Source of the DNA: Shewanella abyssi
GTDB taxonomy: Bacteria > Pseudomonadota > Gammaproteobacteria > Enterobacterales > Shewanellaceae
Reading direction: 5' to 3'
Length of the DNA: 60,429 nucleotides
Assembly (NCBI RefSeq): GCF_023284025.1
Contig: NZ_JAKIKR010000028.1
Span: 1 to 60,429, forward strand
The position numbers and the translations under genes are program-made. Shown piece after piece: positions 26,073 through 35,071 of the stretch (position 1 is its first letter; each line of letters opens with the position of its first letter). Under the pieces are notes generated by a model. That model saw only the letters and a program-made list of their open reading frames with translations. It ran no database searches and was not told the origin of the DNA.

Positions 26073-26783
26073 TTACTGATTTTTAGGGTTTAGATGGTGC
26101 AAGATAATTTTTTGCACCATGTTTTCTGTTTCATCGTGTTCCGCTTCTAAAATTAGCCCATATTGAAACTGCTCGGTCTGGCTTTCTGCATCTTGTTGGT
26201 TTTTCACCGTAACCAAGGTCTCGATGGTTTCGTCTTGCTCATCGAGGTTAACCTGTAATTGGTATTGACTGTCGAGTTCAAAGCCCTCTATCTTCTCGCC
26301 AACAAATGCGCCACCCTTGATTGATATATCACGTAGATCGCCATGAGAAACGACCTCACCGCTGGTTGTGCAAACTAGGTCTGCAGCAACGTTAATCGGG
26401 ATCCGAGAGTGCTGCCTAAGTGCGACGGTTTGCAGCGCTTTGGGGTAATCAATAATTATCCAGCTGCCAACCACGCTAACGATTTTCTGGATACGACTCC
26501 TAAACGCTAGAATGTTGGCGTCATGCTCATCGCTATTGACCACGCGCATGATAACGCTTTGACGTTCTCTAACAAATGGAGCCGCTGCTAGCCAAGCTTT
26601 GTCATTGCCGTGAGCCAGAATTATCGAACGACCACTATCTACTCCAATCAATTTACTCCGCAATCGAATCGCTTGCGTCGGCGTAAGAATTTGCAGGTGA
26701 ACCTCGGTGTTACAGCTCAAATTATCAAGAGTATTAAAATCACTTTCTATGGGCATGGTCAGACTTATCGCGGCAAGAGTCAT
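26073..26783 (-). CDS. PilZ-domain protein (YcgR-like c-di-GMP effector)
   Basis: 236 residues. The N-terminal half (about 20-105) resembles the YcgR-N beta-barrel. The PilZ domain has the c-di-GMP-binding motifs RQHSRIP (about 124-130) and DISIKGGAFVGE (about 158-169). Binding of c-di-GMP usually alters flagellar or surface behaviour. An alternative start is the Met at 26756 (MPIESDF); neither start has a strong ribosome-binding site. Together with two GGDEF/EAL proteins in the window this makes three c-di-GMP genes. Confidence 0.82.
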   Translation of the reverse strand: MTLAAISLTMPIESDFNTLDNLSCNTEVHLQILTPTQAIRLRSKLIGVDSGRSIILAHGNDKAWLAAAPFVRERQSVIMRVVNSDEHDANILAFRSRIQKIVSVVGSWIIIDYPKALQTVALRQHSRIPINVAADLVCTTSGEVVSHGDLRDISIKGGAFVGEKIEGFELDSQYQLQVNLDEQDETIETLVTVKNQQDAESQTEQFQYGLILEAEHDETENMVQKIILHHLNPKNQ

Positions 26784-27118
26784 TGTTTGAAGCTAACACA
26801 AAATATTGGTTTTGTTCAGGTTTAAGTAAGGCTTTTGACTGATTTAGTGGTCACTTTTTTGAAAAATAGAGTCACTATTATTATCGAAATACAGGGCTAA
26901 TCTAGCAGGGCTTAAAGCACACAGTGGTACCATTCTCGTTAACAAACGTTGCCATATATTTACTATACGTTACAAATAATTGGCTCGGTTATTTGATTTT
27001 CGCGACGATTTGCTTTGTTATGGCATTTGAATAAGTCCAAATGGGTAGTAGAAACTGATAATTATCGTCATTTCGTATGCTATGACCAAGACATAAGTGC
27101 TTAAACAAGGAGCGAATA
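26784..27118. other. Intergenic region upstream of the M16 pair
   Basis: 335 bp. It should hold the promoter of the M16 operon, whose ribosome-binding site AAGGAGCG is just before the ATG. I could not define -35/-10 boxes with confidence and see no repeat or RNA gene. Confidence 0.4.
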
Positions 27119-28450
27119 ATGCAGCGCTATACCAAGGCATTGTTACTGTCTGCGAGTATGCTATTGACAGCATCAGCAGTTCAGGCAACAGAAGCCAAAG
27201 ATATTCAAAGTTTCACGCTGGATAACGGCATGAAAATAATGGTGTTGGAAGACAGTTCAATCCCTAACGCCAACATGTACCTTTTTTGGAAAGTGGGTTC
27301 TCGAAATGAGGTCCCGGGTATTACCGGTATCTCACATTTCTTTGAACATATGATGTTCAATGGCGCTAAAAAATACGGTCCAAAAATGTTTGACCGCACC
27401 ATGGAAGCCGCAGGTGGGGCAAACAATGCTTACACTAGCGAGAATTTAACGGTGTATACCGATTGGTTCCCTGCCAATGCACTAGAAACCATCTTTGATT
27501 TGGAAGCGGATCGTATCGAGAATCTCGATATTAGTGCCGAAATGGTCGAAAGCGAGCGCGGTGTTGTCGCTTCTGAGCGTTTAACCGGACTAGAAAACTC
27601 TAACTGGCGTAATCTGCAAGAGGAGCTAAAAGGCGCTGCATTTAGAGCGCATCCTTACAGCTGGTCGGTGATTGGCCATGAATCTGATATTGCCGCTTGG
27701 ACATTAGATGATTTAGTTCAGTACCATAAAACCTATTATGCGCCGAATAATGCGGTGGTTGTTATTGCAGGTGATGTGAAGCTGGCTGACGTTAAACGTC
27801 TTGCTAATCAATATCTAGCCCCCATTCCTGCTCAAGCGCCGCCAAAAGAAGTTAACACGGTTGAGCCGCTACAAAAGGGCGAGCGCCGGGTATTTGTGCA
27901 GAAAGCATCGGTGAGCACACCTAATGTAATGTTGGGCTATCACGTACCTTCGACCTCAAATGCTGACTATTACGCACTAGATCTGTTGTCCTCTATCTTG
28001 ACCACGGGTAATAGCTCGCGCATGTATCAAGGTTTAGTCGATAAGCAGGTTGCGATTGAAGTTGAAACCTATATGCCAATGTCTTTCGATGCCAACCTCT
28101 TTTATGTGATGGGTGTTGCCAATCCAGGGGTGACGGCAACCGAACTTGAAAAAGGCATGATTGCTGAGATCAACCGCGTTGCTGCTGAAGGTGTCACCGA
28201 AAATGAGCTTGCTAAGGTTAAAAACATCAAGTTAATGGGTTTCTATCAAGCGATGGAAACCATTAATGGCAAGGCTAATACCATAGGGACCTATGAACTG
28301 TTCTTTGGTAGCGTTGATAAGCTTTTCAACGCACCTCAAGCCTATAACAAGGTAACGCCTGCTGATATTCAACGTGTGGCGCAAACTTACCTTAAACGTT
28401 CGAATAGAACCGTTGCTGTGCTGGCTGCTGTTGAGGAGACTGACCAATGA
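27119..28450 (+). CDS. Periplasmic M16 zinc peptidase, catalytic subunit
   Basis: 443 residues with an N-terminal signal peptide (about 1-23, LLLSASMLLTASAVQA). It has the inverted zinc motif HFFEH (73-77) and a distal Glu in ESERGVVASERL (near 150), as in processing-peptidase-type M16 enzymes. The second half is an inactive-type M16 domain. It overlaps the next gene by four bases (ATGA), and that partner lacks the zinc motif, so the two likely form an active/inactive heterodimer in the periplasm. Substrate unknown. Confidence 0.92.
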   Translation: MQRYTKALLLSASMLLTASAVQATEAKDIQSFTLDNGMKIMVLEDSSIPNANMYLFWKVGSRNEVPGITGISHFFEHMMFNGAKKYGPKMFDRTMEAAGGANNAYTSENLTVYTDWFPANALETIFDLEADRIENLDISAEMVESERGVVASERLTGLENSNWRNLQEELKGAAFRAHPYSWSVIGHESDIAAWTLDDLVQYHKTYYAPNNAVVVIAGDVKLADVKRLANQYLAPIPAQAPPKEVNTVEPLQKGERRVFVQKASVSTPNVMLGYHVPSTSNADYYALDLLSSILTTGNSSRMYQGLVDKQVAIEVETYMPMSFDANLFYVMGVANPGVTATELEKGMIAEINRVAAEGVTENELAKVKNIKLMGFYQAMETINGKANTIGTYELFFGSVDKLFNAPQAYNKVTPADIQRVAQTYLKRSNRTVAVLAAVEETDQ

Positions 28451-29925
28451 AAACACTAATTACAGCCCGAGAATGCACTGCAGCATGGCTGCCAAATATC
28501 GCCAAAACAAAGCAAGTTGTAAGCGCGATGACCATTGCCAGCGTGATGGCTCTGACAGGCTGCGCCGCGACAGACATGCAAGCTACCACAGTGGACACCG
28601 GCAGCTTTAGTGTGCCAGCTTATCAGCAAATGACCCTTGATAATGGCCTGACTATCTATCTCATGCCGCAAACAGAAGTGCCGTTAATCACCGTGAATGT
28701 GACTATCCGTGCCGGTGCAGTAAACGATACCACATCGGGCGTGGCAGAGATTACTGCCGCGAGCTTGATGCTGGGAGCGGCTGGCAAGACCAAGCTGGAA
28801 ATAGAACAAGAGGTCGACTTTTTAGGTGCCAGCCTTACCAGTGGCGCGGGCAAAGAGGGTAGCTATCTCAGTGCTAACTTTATGGCAAAAGATGCCGACG
28901 TTATGTTGCCTTTAATCCACAGTATTCTATTGTCGCCAGATTTCGATGCCATTGAGTTTGATAAGTTACGCCAAAGAGAAATTGCCGGACTCGGGCAATC
29001 CAAAGAGAGTCCTCGCGCCGTTATCAGCCGTTATTACGACAAACTGATTTTTGCGGATCATCCTTACGGTAACGCAACATCAGGTAATAGCAGTTCACTG
29101 GCAGAGCTTAATGTGTCGCAGCTGCGTGCTTTTCATAAGAGCTACTATCAGCCATCAAACACCGCTATTAGCATAGTGGGTGACTTTGACGCCACGGCAA
29201 TGAAAGCTAAATTGCAGCAGTTATTTGCTAAATGGCAAGATAGCGAGCCTGTGATTCGTTTGGACTTGAAGCTGGGCTTGCCAACGCTTGATGCGAGCAA
29301 TGTGCTGTTAGTCGATAAGGGCGATGCCGTTGAAACCACTTTTCTAGTGGGCGGTATGGGCATAAGCCGTGATAATCCTGATTTTGTTGGTTTAACCGTG
29401 GTCAATACCATATTGGGTGGGCGTTTTACCTCATGGTTAAATGACGAGTTAAGGGTCAATGCAGGACTAACCTACGGCGCTCGCTCAGGCTTTAGTGCTT
29501 ATTCAGCTGCGGGTACCTTTAGGATCAGCACCTTTACTAAGACGGCGACGACTAAAGAAACCATCGATCTGGCGTTGAAGACTTATAAGCGCTTGTGGGA
29601 GCAAGGGCTGGATCAGGCCACCTTAGATTCTGCTAAGGCTTACGTAAAAGGCCAGTTTCCACCTAAGTATGAGACCAGTGGTCAGTTAGCTGGGTTGATG
29701 TCTGATATGTATCTTTATGGCTTTGATGATGCATTTATCAATGAGTTTCAAGCCAAGGTTGATGGCTTAACCTTGCAAGAATCAAAGCGCTTAATCGATA
29801 CTTACTTCCCTAAAGACAAGCTACAGTTTGTCATTATCGGTAATGCAGCCAAGATCGCGCCAATTGCTCAGCAATATGGCACGGTGAAACAGGTCGATAT
29901 TAAAGATGTTGGTTTTGGTGGTTAA
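28447..29925 (+). CDS. M16-like lipoprotein, non-catalytic partner
   Basis: 492 residues. It starts at the ATGA overlap with GGAG upstream. The N-terminus is long (about 30 residues) before a lipobox-like VMALTGCAATD at about 34-44, so it is probably a lipoprotein. The M16 domain begins with MTLDNGLTIYLMPQTEVPLI. The position equivalent to HxxEH reads AEITAASLML, so zinc ligands are missing. The C-terminal half has the GGRFTSWLNDELRVNAGLTY segment typical of M16 partner subunits. An intrinsic terminator follows. Confidence 0.9.
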   Translation: MKTLITARECTAAWLPNIAKTKQVVSAMTIASVMALTGCAATDMQATTVDTGSFSVPAYQQMTLDNGLTIYLMPQTEVPLITVNVTIRAGAVNDTTSGVAEITAASLMLGAAGKTKLEIEQEVDFLGASLTSGAGKEGSYLSANFMAKDADVMLPLIHSILLSPDFDAIEFDKLRQREIAGLGQSKESPRAVISRYYDKLIFADHPYGNATSGNSSSLAELNVSQLRAFHKSYYQPSNTAISIVGDFDATAMKAKLQQLFAKWQDSEPVIRLDLKLGLPTLDASNVLLVDKGDAVETTFLVGGMGISRDNPDFVGLTVVNTILGGRFTSWLNDELRVNAGLTYGARSGFSAYSAAGTFRISTFTKTATTKETIDLALKTYKRLWEQGLDQATLDSAKAYVKGQFPPKYETSGQLAGLMSDMYLYGFDDAFINEFQAKVDGLTLQESKRLIDTYFPKDKLQFVIIGNAAKIAPIAQQYGTVKQVDIKDVGFGG

Positions 29926-29981
29926 TCGATAACTTGACGCTCATTATCTTGAGTTCAGCTTATAGCATTAGATGATCGATC

Positions 29982-30011
29982 AAAAAGCCGCGATAGATGT
30001 CGCGGCTTTTT
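29982..30011. terminator. Bidirectional terminator between the M16 operon and mutT
   Basis: AAAAAGCCGCGA-tagatg-TCGCGGCTTTTT, with A and T tracts on both sides, between two convergent genes (stops at 29925 and 30038). Confidence 0.92.
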
Positions 30012-30037
30012 ACTGTTAATTTGTCAGTAAAACATAA

Positions 30038-30433
30038 TTAGGCAGTTGCCAAAATCTTATCGACAATGGCTTGGTTCGCTGCGGGGAATTCAAATGAGGC
30101 TAGATCCGCTTTAGCGACCCACTGCACCATCTGACCCTCTACGCCATGGGCAACCCCAGAGAAATCTTTCACCCAATGAATATCAAGCAGCACTTTTTTA
30201 TCACCATAATCATGCTGGATCTCCATCATAGGTGTTGTGCTTGATACATTGAGGTCGACCTCCTCTTTTAGCTCTCTTATAAGCGCTTGAGAGGTGCTTT
30301 CGCCAGATTCTACCTTGCCGCCTGGGAACTCCCACTTTCCGCCTTGGTGAAGGTGGGCATGACGCTTAGCCAATAAAATCTCCTTGGCGTCGTTTTCAAT
30401 CACACCTACAGCGACATGGATTGGTTTACTCAC
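30038..30433 (-). CDS. mutT: Nudix hydrolase MutT
   Basis: 131 residues. It hydrolyses 8-oxo-dGTP to prevent transversion mutations. The complete Nudix box runs from Gly39 to Leu61 (pattern Gx5Ex7REUxEExGU, seen as [17 protein letters not shown]). The start ATG overlaps the stop of yacG by four bases. The order coaE-zapD-yacG-mutT is standard for gammaproteobacteria. Confidence 0.95.
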   Translation of the reverse strand: MSKPIHVAVGVIENDAKEILLAKRHAHLHQGGKWEFPGGKVESGESTSQALIRELKEEVDLNVSSTTPMMEIQHDYGDKKVLLDIHWVKDFSGVAHGVEGQMVQWVAKADLASFEFPAANQAIVDKILATA

Positions 30434-30669
30434 TGCTTATGGTCATCCTTTGAATCATCGTCATTCATAAAAAAGTCCGCATCATCGTAACCGAGTTGAT
30501 CTAGCATCTCTGGGTCAAACTCAGGCTTAACGGGGATCGCGTGCTTCTCTGACGCCCAATCACCGAGATCAATCAGTTTGCAGCGGTCGCTGCAGAAAGG
30601 CTTAAATTTAGAATTGTTATCCCAGGTGACTTCTGCTTGGCAGGTTGGACATTTTACAGTAAGAGACAT
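30430..30669 (-). CDS. yacG: DNA gyrase inhibitor YacG (zinc protein)
   Basis: 79 residues. Four zinc-binding cysteines lie in CPTCQAEV (7-14) and [17 protein letters not shown] (about 25-41), the YacG signature. The acidic C-terminus ([20 protein letters not shown]) contacts GyrB in E. coli. It lies between zapD and mutT and overlaps mutT by four bases. Length and motifs are typical. Confidence 0.95.
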   Translation of the reverse strand: MSLTVKCPTCQAEVTWDNNSKFKPFCSDRCKLIDLGDWASEKHAIPVKPEFDPEMLDQLGYDDADFFMNDDDSKDDHKQ

Positions 30670-30718
30670 AATTGGATTAACTAGCGTTTAGAATGAGAGT
30701 GAGGCGATTTTATCGCTT

Positions 30719-31453
30719 TTAAGGGCAGGTTGCCAACTCAAACTGAATCGATTGATCTGAGTGCCTTTGTTTATCAAACTGCACAAAGTGGATCGCATAA
30801 CGATTTTTATGACCGCTAATCGTCGGGTAGCAACCATGTTCGGCTGCGATTTTAACTCTAATGAGTGATAGCGCTTGATCGCTGTTACCTTGATAAAACC
30901 CGGCAACGGCTTGATGCTCGGTATATTCGGTTGCCTGTCTGGTTAAGTCGAGCAGCAAATTAATCGGTGATAAAAGGCAAGCAAACTGGCTCATCCACTC
31001 TTGATATTCTGCTTGACGAACCTCCCACGGTTTAGCGAGCCAAAAATGCAGTTGCGGCAGATCGAAATTACAACTGGCACCGGGCATTTTAAATCGCTGC
31101 CTCAGTGCGGCAAGAAAGCGGTCTTGTTTTATCTGGACTCCAGGGCGGTCAGAGACTTGTAAAATCTTTCGTGCCACGCTGAGTTTAGCAATATAAGTTT
31201 CGACTTCTTGGCTATTAATTGTCGGTAGGGATTGCCATTTGGATAGTGCAAAAAGCTGTCTGTCTAAGTCTTTAAGCACTTCACCACGGTAATCGCAGCG
31301 CTCGGTGAGTTCGCACAGTGAAAACAGAGGATAGAAACAGCGGTGCTGGTGGTCATGATCTAAGTTGGCCTGTAATTGTTCGGCCAAATACTCTAGCCTT
31401 AGGTAGCTACGTATTTTTTCGTTAAGTGGTTGTTCATAGATCAAATCAGTCAT
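30719..31453 (-). CDS. zapD: Cell division protein ZapD
   Basis: 244 residues. Cytosolic protein that bundles FtsZ filaments at the septum. Recognisable segments are IYEQPLNEKIRSYLRLE (about 4-20), CSLCEL-like LFSLCELTERCDYRGEVLKDL and FWLAKPWEVRQAEYQEWMSQF. It starts 8 bp after coaE ends, so the two are co-transcribed. Length is usual (about 245). Confidence 0.95.
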   Translation of the reverse strand: MTDLIYEQPLNEKIRSYLRLEYLAEQLQANLDHDHQHRCFYPLFSLCELTERCDYRGEVLKDLDRQLFALSKWQSLPTINSQEVETYIAKLSVARKILQVSDRPGVQIKQDRFLAALRQRFKMPGASCNFDLPQLHFWLAKPWEVRQAEYQEWMSQFACLLSPINLLLDLTRQATEYTEHQAVAGFYQGNSDQALSLIRVKIAAEHGCYPTISGHKNRYAIHFVQFDKQRHSDQSIQFELATCP

Positions 31454-31461
31454 GGCGTTAT

Positions 31462-32067
31462 TTAAGCACTACAGGATAATTTTAAATAAAATGTGTTTAG
31501 TGCGTTTACCTTGCACTTTAACGCCGATATCTCTCCTTGATTGTCTATGACATCATCGGCTTTTGACAGTTTCTCGGCCCTAGTGGCCTGACTGCCTATT
31601 ATATTTTTTACTTGCTCGGCAGAAACCGTATCTCTTGCGATGGTTCTCTGCTGTTGCAACTTTGGTGGAATATCCACCAAAAGTGTACGTTGCACTAACC
31701 TATCTAACCCGTTCTCAAATAGCAAGGGCACAACCATAATTACATAATCTGATAGCGCATCTTTACAATTTTTCAGCATAGTCTCCCGAATTAACGGGTG
31801 TAATAGGTTATTTATCCATAAGCGTTGTTCATTGTTATTAAAAATCAGCTCTCTTAACCTGGCGCGATCTAAATTGCCATCATCGAGCAAGACACTGTGT
31901 CCAAAATGGTTGACGATGGCATTGAGTCCGTCTGAATCTTTACTGACCACTTCACGCGCCACAATATCGGCGTCGACTAAGGTGATACCAAGATCGGCAA
32001 AAAGGTTAGCAACCGTCGTTTTACCGCTGCCGATGCCTCCGGTGAGTCCTACGATATAATCAGCCAT
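31462..32067 (-). CDS. coaE: Dephospho-CoA kinase CoaE
   Basis: 201 residues. It catalyses the last step of coenzyme A synthesis, phosphorylation of the ribose 3'-OH of dephospho-CoA. The P-loop LTGGIGSGKTTVANLF (8-23) is followed by LVDADIVAREVV. In other genomes coaE directly follows pilD; here a 660-bp repeat block (32092-32710) separates the two, so read-through from the pil operon may be reduced. Confidence 0.96.
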   Translation of the reverse strand: MADYIVGLTGGIGSGKTTVANLFADLGITLVDADIVAREVVSKDSDGLNAIVNHFGHSVLLDDGNLDRARLRELIFNNNEQRLWINNLLHPLIRETMLKNCKDALSDYVIMVVPLLFENGLDRLVQRTLLVDIPPKLQQQRTIARDTVSAEQVKNIIGSQATRAEKLSKADDVIDNQGEISALKCKVNALNTFYLKLSCSA

Positions 32068-32091
32068 ATTGCCTCATTCACTCATTGATTC

Positions 32092-32665
32092 TGAAAGCTG
32101 AGAAGGTCCTAGGTACTAGGACGTTCGCCAGCTCACTGCTAGGACGGGCTAGGTCCTGCTAGGAAATCAACAGAAAACACCCTTTGGCTTTTGATGTTGA
32201 TTCTATGCTTTGCTAGCACCTTCTTTTAAAGTAGGTCGGCATTTATGCCGTCGCTGTTATCTTTTCTAGTTTTTATACCGTAAGCGAAGATCCTAGATCC
32301 TAGGCCGTTCGCCTGCTCACTGCTAGGACGGACTGGGTCCTGCTAGGAAATCAACAGAAAACACCCTTTGGCTTTTGCTGTTGATTCTATGCTTTGCTAG
32401 CACCTTCTTTTAAAGTCGGTCGGCATTTATGCCGTCGCTGTTATCTTTTCTAGTTTTTATACCGTAAGCGAAGCGTTCCGTAGTGACGATGTCGCGCGCC
32501 GTAAGGCCGTTCGTCTAAGACTTACCTCTTTGCTAGCACCTATCTGAAAGCTGAGAAGGTCCTAGGTACTAGGACGTTCGCCAGCTCACTACTAGGACGG
32601 ACTAGGTCCTGCTAGGAAATCAACAGCAAACACCCTTTGGCTTTTGATGTTGATTTTATGCTTTG
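32092..32665. repeat. CTAG-rich element in three copies between pilD and coaE
   Basis: Three related copies: about 32092-32289, about 32290-32474 and about 32543-32665 (the last lacks the right portion). The shared core TGCTAGGAAATCAACAG begins at 32157, 32341 and 32610, so copies 1 and 2 are 184 bp apart. Other shared parts are CACCCTTTGGCTTTTG, ATGCTTTGCTAG and, in copies 1 and 2, GGCATTTATGCCGTCGCTG. No coding frame is conserved. Copy 3 runs straight into the heptamer array. Confidence 0.93.
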
Positions 32666-32707
32666 CTAGAACCTAGAACCTAGAACCTAGAACCTAGAAC
32701 CTAGAAC
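32666..32707. repeat. CTAGAAC heptamer tandem array
   Basis: Six perfect 7-bp units directly at the end of the third CTAG-rich element, followed by degenerate units (CTCGAACCTAGAAG). It differs by one base per unit from the array at 1-118. Confidence 0.95.
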
Positions 32708-32730
32708 CTCTAAACTCGAACCTAGAAGCG

Positions 32731-33642
32731 TTATAACGTCGAAATATACCATTGGGTAATCGAATCGCCCCATATCATGGCAATCCAACCTGCGGCGGCA
32801 ATGTAAGGTCCAAAGGGGATTGGGTTGCCTTGATTAAGCTTTTTAAAGGCGATCAATGTCAGGCCGACAACTGCGCCCACTAATGACGACACTAGAATCA
32901 CTATGGGCAATACCTGCCAGCCAAACCAGGCGCCAAATACTGCTAGCAGCTTAAAATCACCATAGCCCATACCTTCCTTGCCGGTGACTAACTTAAATGC
33001 CCAGAACACGCTCCAAAGGCTTAAGTAACCCGCGGCGGCGCCGACAATGGCATCTGACATCGACACGAAGGTGCCGCTTAAGTTTAAGATTAGGCCTAAC
33101 CACAGCAGCGGCAGGGTGATTTGATCGGGCAGTAGCATCTCATCGAGATCAATGCCTGTCAGCACCACAAGGCCAAAGGTGAGTATTGTGGTCAATACAA
33201 ACTCCGGCGTTGGGCCGAAATGCCACGCGAGAAAGGCCACTAAACTGCCGGTGATCAATTCAACGATTGGATAACGCGCCGAAATAGGATTATTACAGGC
33301 GGCGCATTTGCCTCTTAATGACAACCAGCCGAGTATGGGCAGGTTATGCATGGGTTTTATATTGGTTTTGCACTTTGGGCAGGCAGAACCGGGCACCACT
33401 AAGTTGTACTTTTCTGGAAAAGCATCGATAGGCGCGCTAAGGGCGGTTTCGTTCTGCTCAAACACTGGCTTTTTATATTCAGCCAGATAGTGGTTGCACT
33501 CTTGCTGCCAATCTCGCTTCATCATTACCGGTAAACGGTGAATCACTACGTTTAAAAAACTGCCGATAACGGCAGCAAACACAAAGCTCAGCGACACAAA
33601 CAACCAAAGGTTGTGGTTAAAAATGGTAATTAATTCAGTCAT
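32731..33642 (-). CDS. pilD: Type IV prepilin peptidase/N-methyltransferase PilD
   Basis: 303 residues. Inner-membrane aspartic peptidase that removes prepilin leaders and methylates the new N-terminus. The N-terminal cytoplasmic loop carries two CxxC pairs (CPKCKTN and CAACNNP, about 78-120). The catalytic Asp residues are in TGIDLDEMLLPDQITLP and GYGDFKLLA. About seven to eight membrane helices. It is the last gene of pilB-pilC-pilD and also likely serves type II secretion. Confidence 0.97.
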   Translation of the reverse strand: MTELITIFNHNLWLFVSLSFVFAAVIGSFLNVVIHRLPVMMKRDWQQECNHYLAEYKKPVFEQNETALSAPIDAFPEKYNLVVPGSACPKCKTNIKPMHNLPILGWLSLRGKCAACNNPISARYPIVELITGSLVAFLAWHFGPTPEFVLTTILTFGLVVLTGIDLDEMLLPDQITLPLLWLGLILNLSGTFVSMSDAIVGAAAGYLSLWSVFWAFKLVTGKEGMGYGDFKLLAVFGAWFGWQVLPIVILVSSLVGAVVGLTLIAFKKLNQGNPIPFGPYIAAAGWIAMIWGDSITQWYISTL

Positions 33643-33719
33643 TATTTTTCTTTGTTTTGTTAATCATATAAGTTATTAATAATGGATTCTAATGATAACG
33701 GTTATTGAGGTAAAGCTGG

Positions 33720-34997
33720 CTAGCCACCCACAACATTACCTAATTGGAATATCGGCAGATACATGGCAACAATTAAGCCACCAACCACAGTACCAATCAC
33801 CACCATCATAATCGGTTCAATCAAGCTTGATAAGCCATCGACGGCATCATCGACCTGCATCTCGTAAATATTGGCCACCTTGTTGAGCATATTATCCAGT
33901 GAACCAGATTCTTCACCAATCATCACCATCTGGATCATCAAGTCAGGAAACAGCCCTGTGGTGCGCATCGCCACATTCATCTGCATGCCCGACATCACTT
34001 CGGTGCGAATATTAAGTACCGCCTTTTTGTATACCGCATTACCGGAGGCGCCTGCAGCAGACTCTAAACCATCAATTAGTGGCACGCCCGCAGCAAAAGT
34101 GGTGGCTAGGGTGCGAGCAAACTTAGCCATGGCGCCTTTATGCAATATCTCACCTACGATAGGGATTTTTAACACCAAAGCATCAATTTTGTCACGAAAT
34201 AGCTGCGAGTTACGGTGGGCGCGCCTAAAGCCCCATAGCGCTGCAATAATGGCAATCACAAACAGGTACCAGGAGGCTTGCAGCCAGCGGGACAGGTTTA
34301 CCACTATTTGGGTGAAAGCTGGCAACTCGGCGCCAAAGCCCTGAAAGATCGTTTCAAACTGCGGCACCACAAACAGTAGCAGTAGTGCGGTGACCATTAT
34401 CGCCACTATGACTACCGCTGCAGGGTAGAACATCGCCTTCTTAATTTTCGACTTTAACGCTTCAGATTTTTCCCGATAAGTGGCGATGCGATCAAATACC
34501 GCGTCCAATGAGCCTGAATGCTCGCCTGCGGCCACCAGATCGACATACAGATCATCAAAGTAGAGCCGATGCGGCCTTAATGAATCTGACAGCGGAATGC
34601 CCGATTGCACGTCATTGACAATTGTCGCTAACAGCTCACGCATCTTGGGCTTTTCATGGCCTTTACCCAGCAGTTCAAGGGTGGTAACAATCGGTACCCC
34701 CGCTGCCAGCATGGTGGCAATTTGGCGGGTAGCCATGGCGATATCCATGGGTTTGATTTTTTTCTCTGAACTGAACAGCGGCGCCGATTTTTTACGCACC
34801 GATTTGGGGGTGACGCCTTGAGCTTTTAGCTGAGCGCGAATTTCGGCGCTAGAGACCCCCCGCAGTTCACCACTGGTGCGGCGGCCATCACGGCTAACCC
34901 CTGCCCAAGTGTAGGTGATCACTTTGGGTTGGCTTTTTTGGGTTTTCTTTCTCTCTCTAGCTTGTTTAGATTGTCTGGTTGCAATAGCCATTGGCAC
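33720..34997 (-). CDS. pilC: Type IV pilus inner-membrane platform protein PilC
   Basis: 425 residues. Polytopic platform protein that couples the PilB/PilT motors to pilin assembly. It has two homologous T2SSF domains (about 90-215 and 295-415), each with a GEHSGSLDAVF or GEESGSLDNML motif, and three membrane helices (about 190-215, 240-262 and 395-418). The N-terminus is basic (QSKQARERKKTQKSQPK). Length and order are standard. Confidence 0.97.
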   Translation of the reverse strand: MPMAIATRQSKQARERKKTQKSQPKVITYTWAGVSRDGRRTSGELRGVSSAEIRAQLKAQGVTPKSVRKKSAPLFSSEKKIKPMDIAMATRQIATMLAAGVPIVTTLELLGKGHEKPKMRELLATIVNDVQSGIPLSDSLRPHRLYFDDLYVDLVAAGEHSGSLDAVFDRIATYREKSEALKSKIKKAMFYPAAVVIVAIMVTALLLLFVVPQFETIFQGFGAELPAFTQIVVNLSRWLQASWYLFVIAIIAALWGFRRAHRNSQLFRDKIDALVLKIPIVGEILHKGAMAKFARTLATTFAAGVPLIDGLESAAGASGNAVYKKAVLNIRTEVMSGMQMNVAMRTTGLFPDLMIQMVMIGEESGSLDNMLNKVANIYEMQVDDAVDGLSSLIEPIMMVVIGTVVGGLIVAMYLPIFQLGNVVGG

Positions 34998-35071
34998 CCT
35001 TGATATTCAGTATTGTTATTATTTGCTCTTGTGGCTCAGTTTTTGGTGGCTCACTCTTCAAACCGGAGAGC

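Noticed and set aside
12270..26783. Genomic island
   Set aside because: The genes are mixed, but there are no integrase, tRNA, att-like repeats or obvious composition shift; they look like ordinary chromosomal single genes.
28374..28671. Several short frames around the M16 gene junction
   Set aside because: They overlap the well-supported coding ends and starts of both M16 genes in other frames.
32092..32710. CRISPR-like or integron-like array between pilD and coaE
   Set aside because: The repeated units are long, contiguous and have no spacer or cassette frames, and there is no integrase gene.
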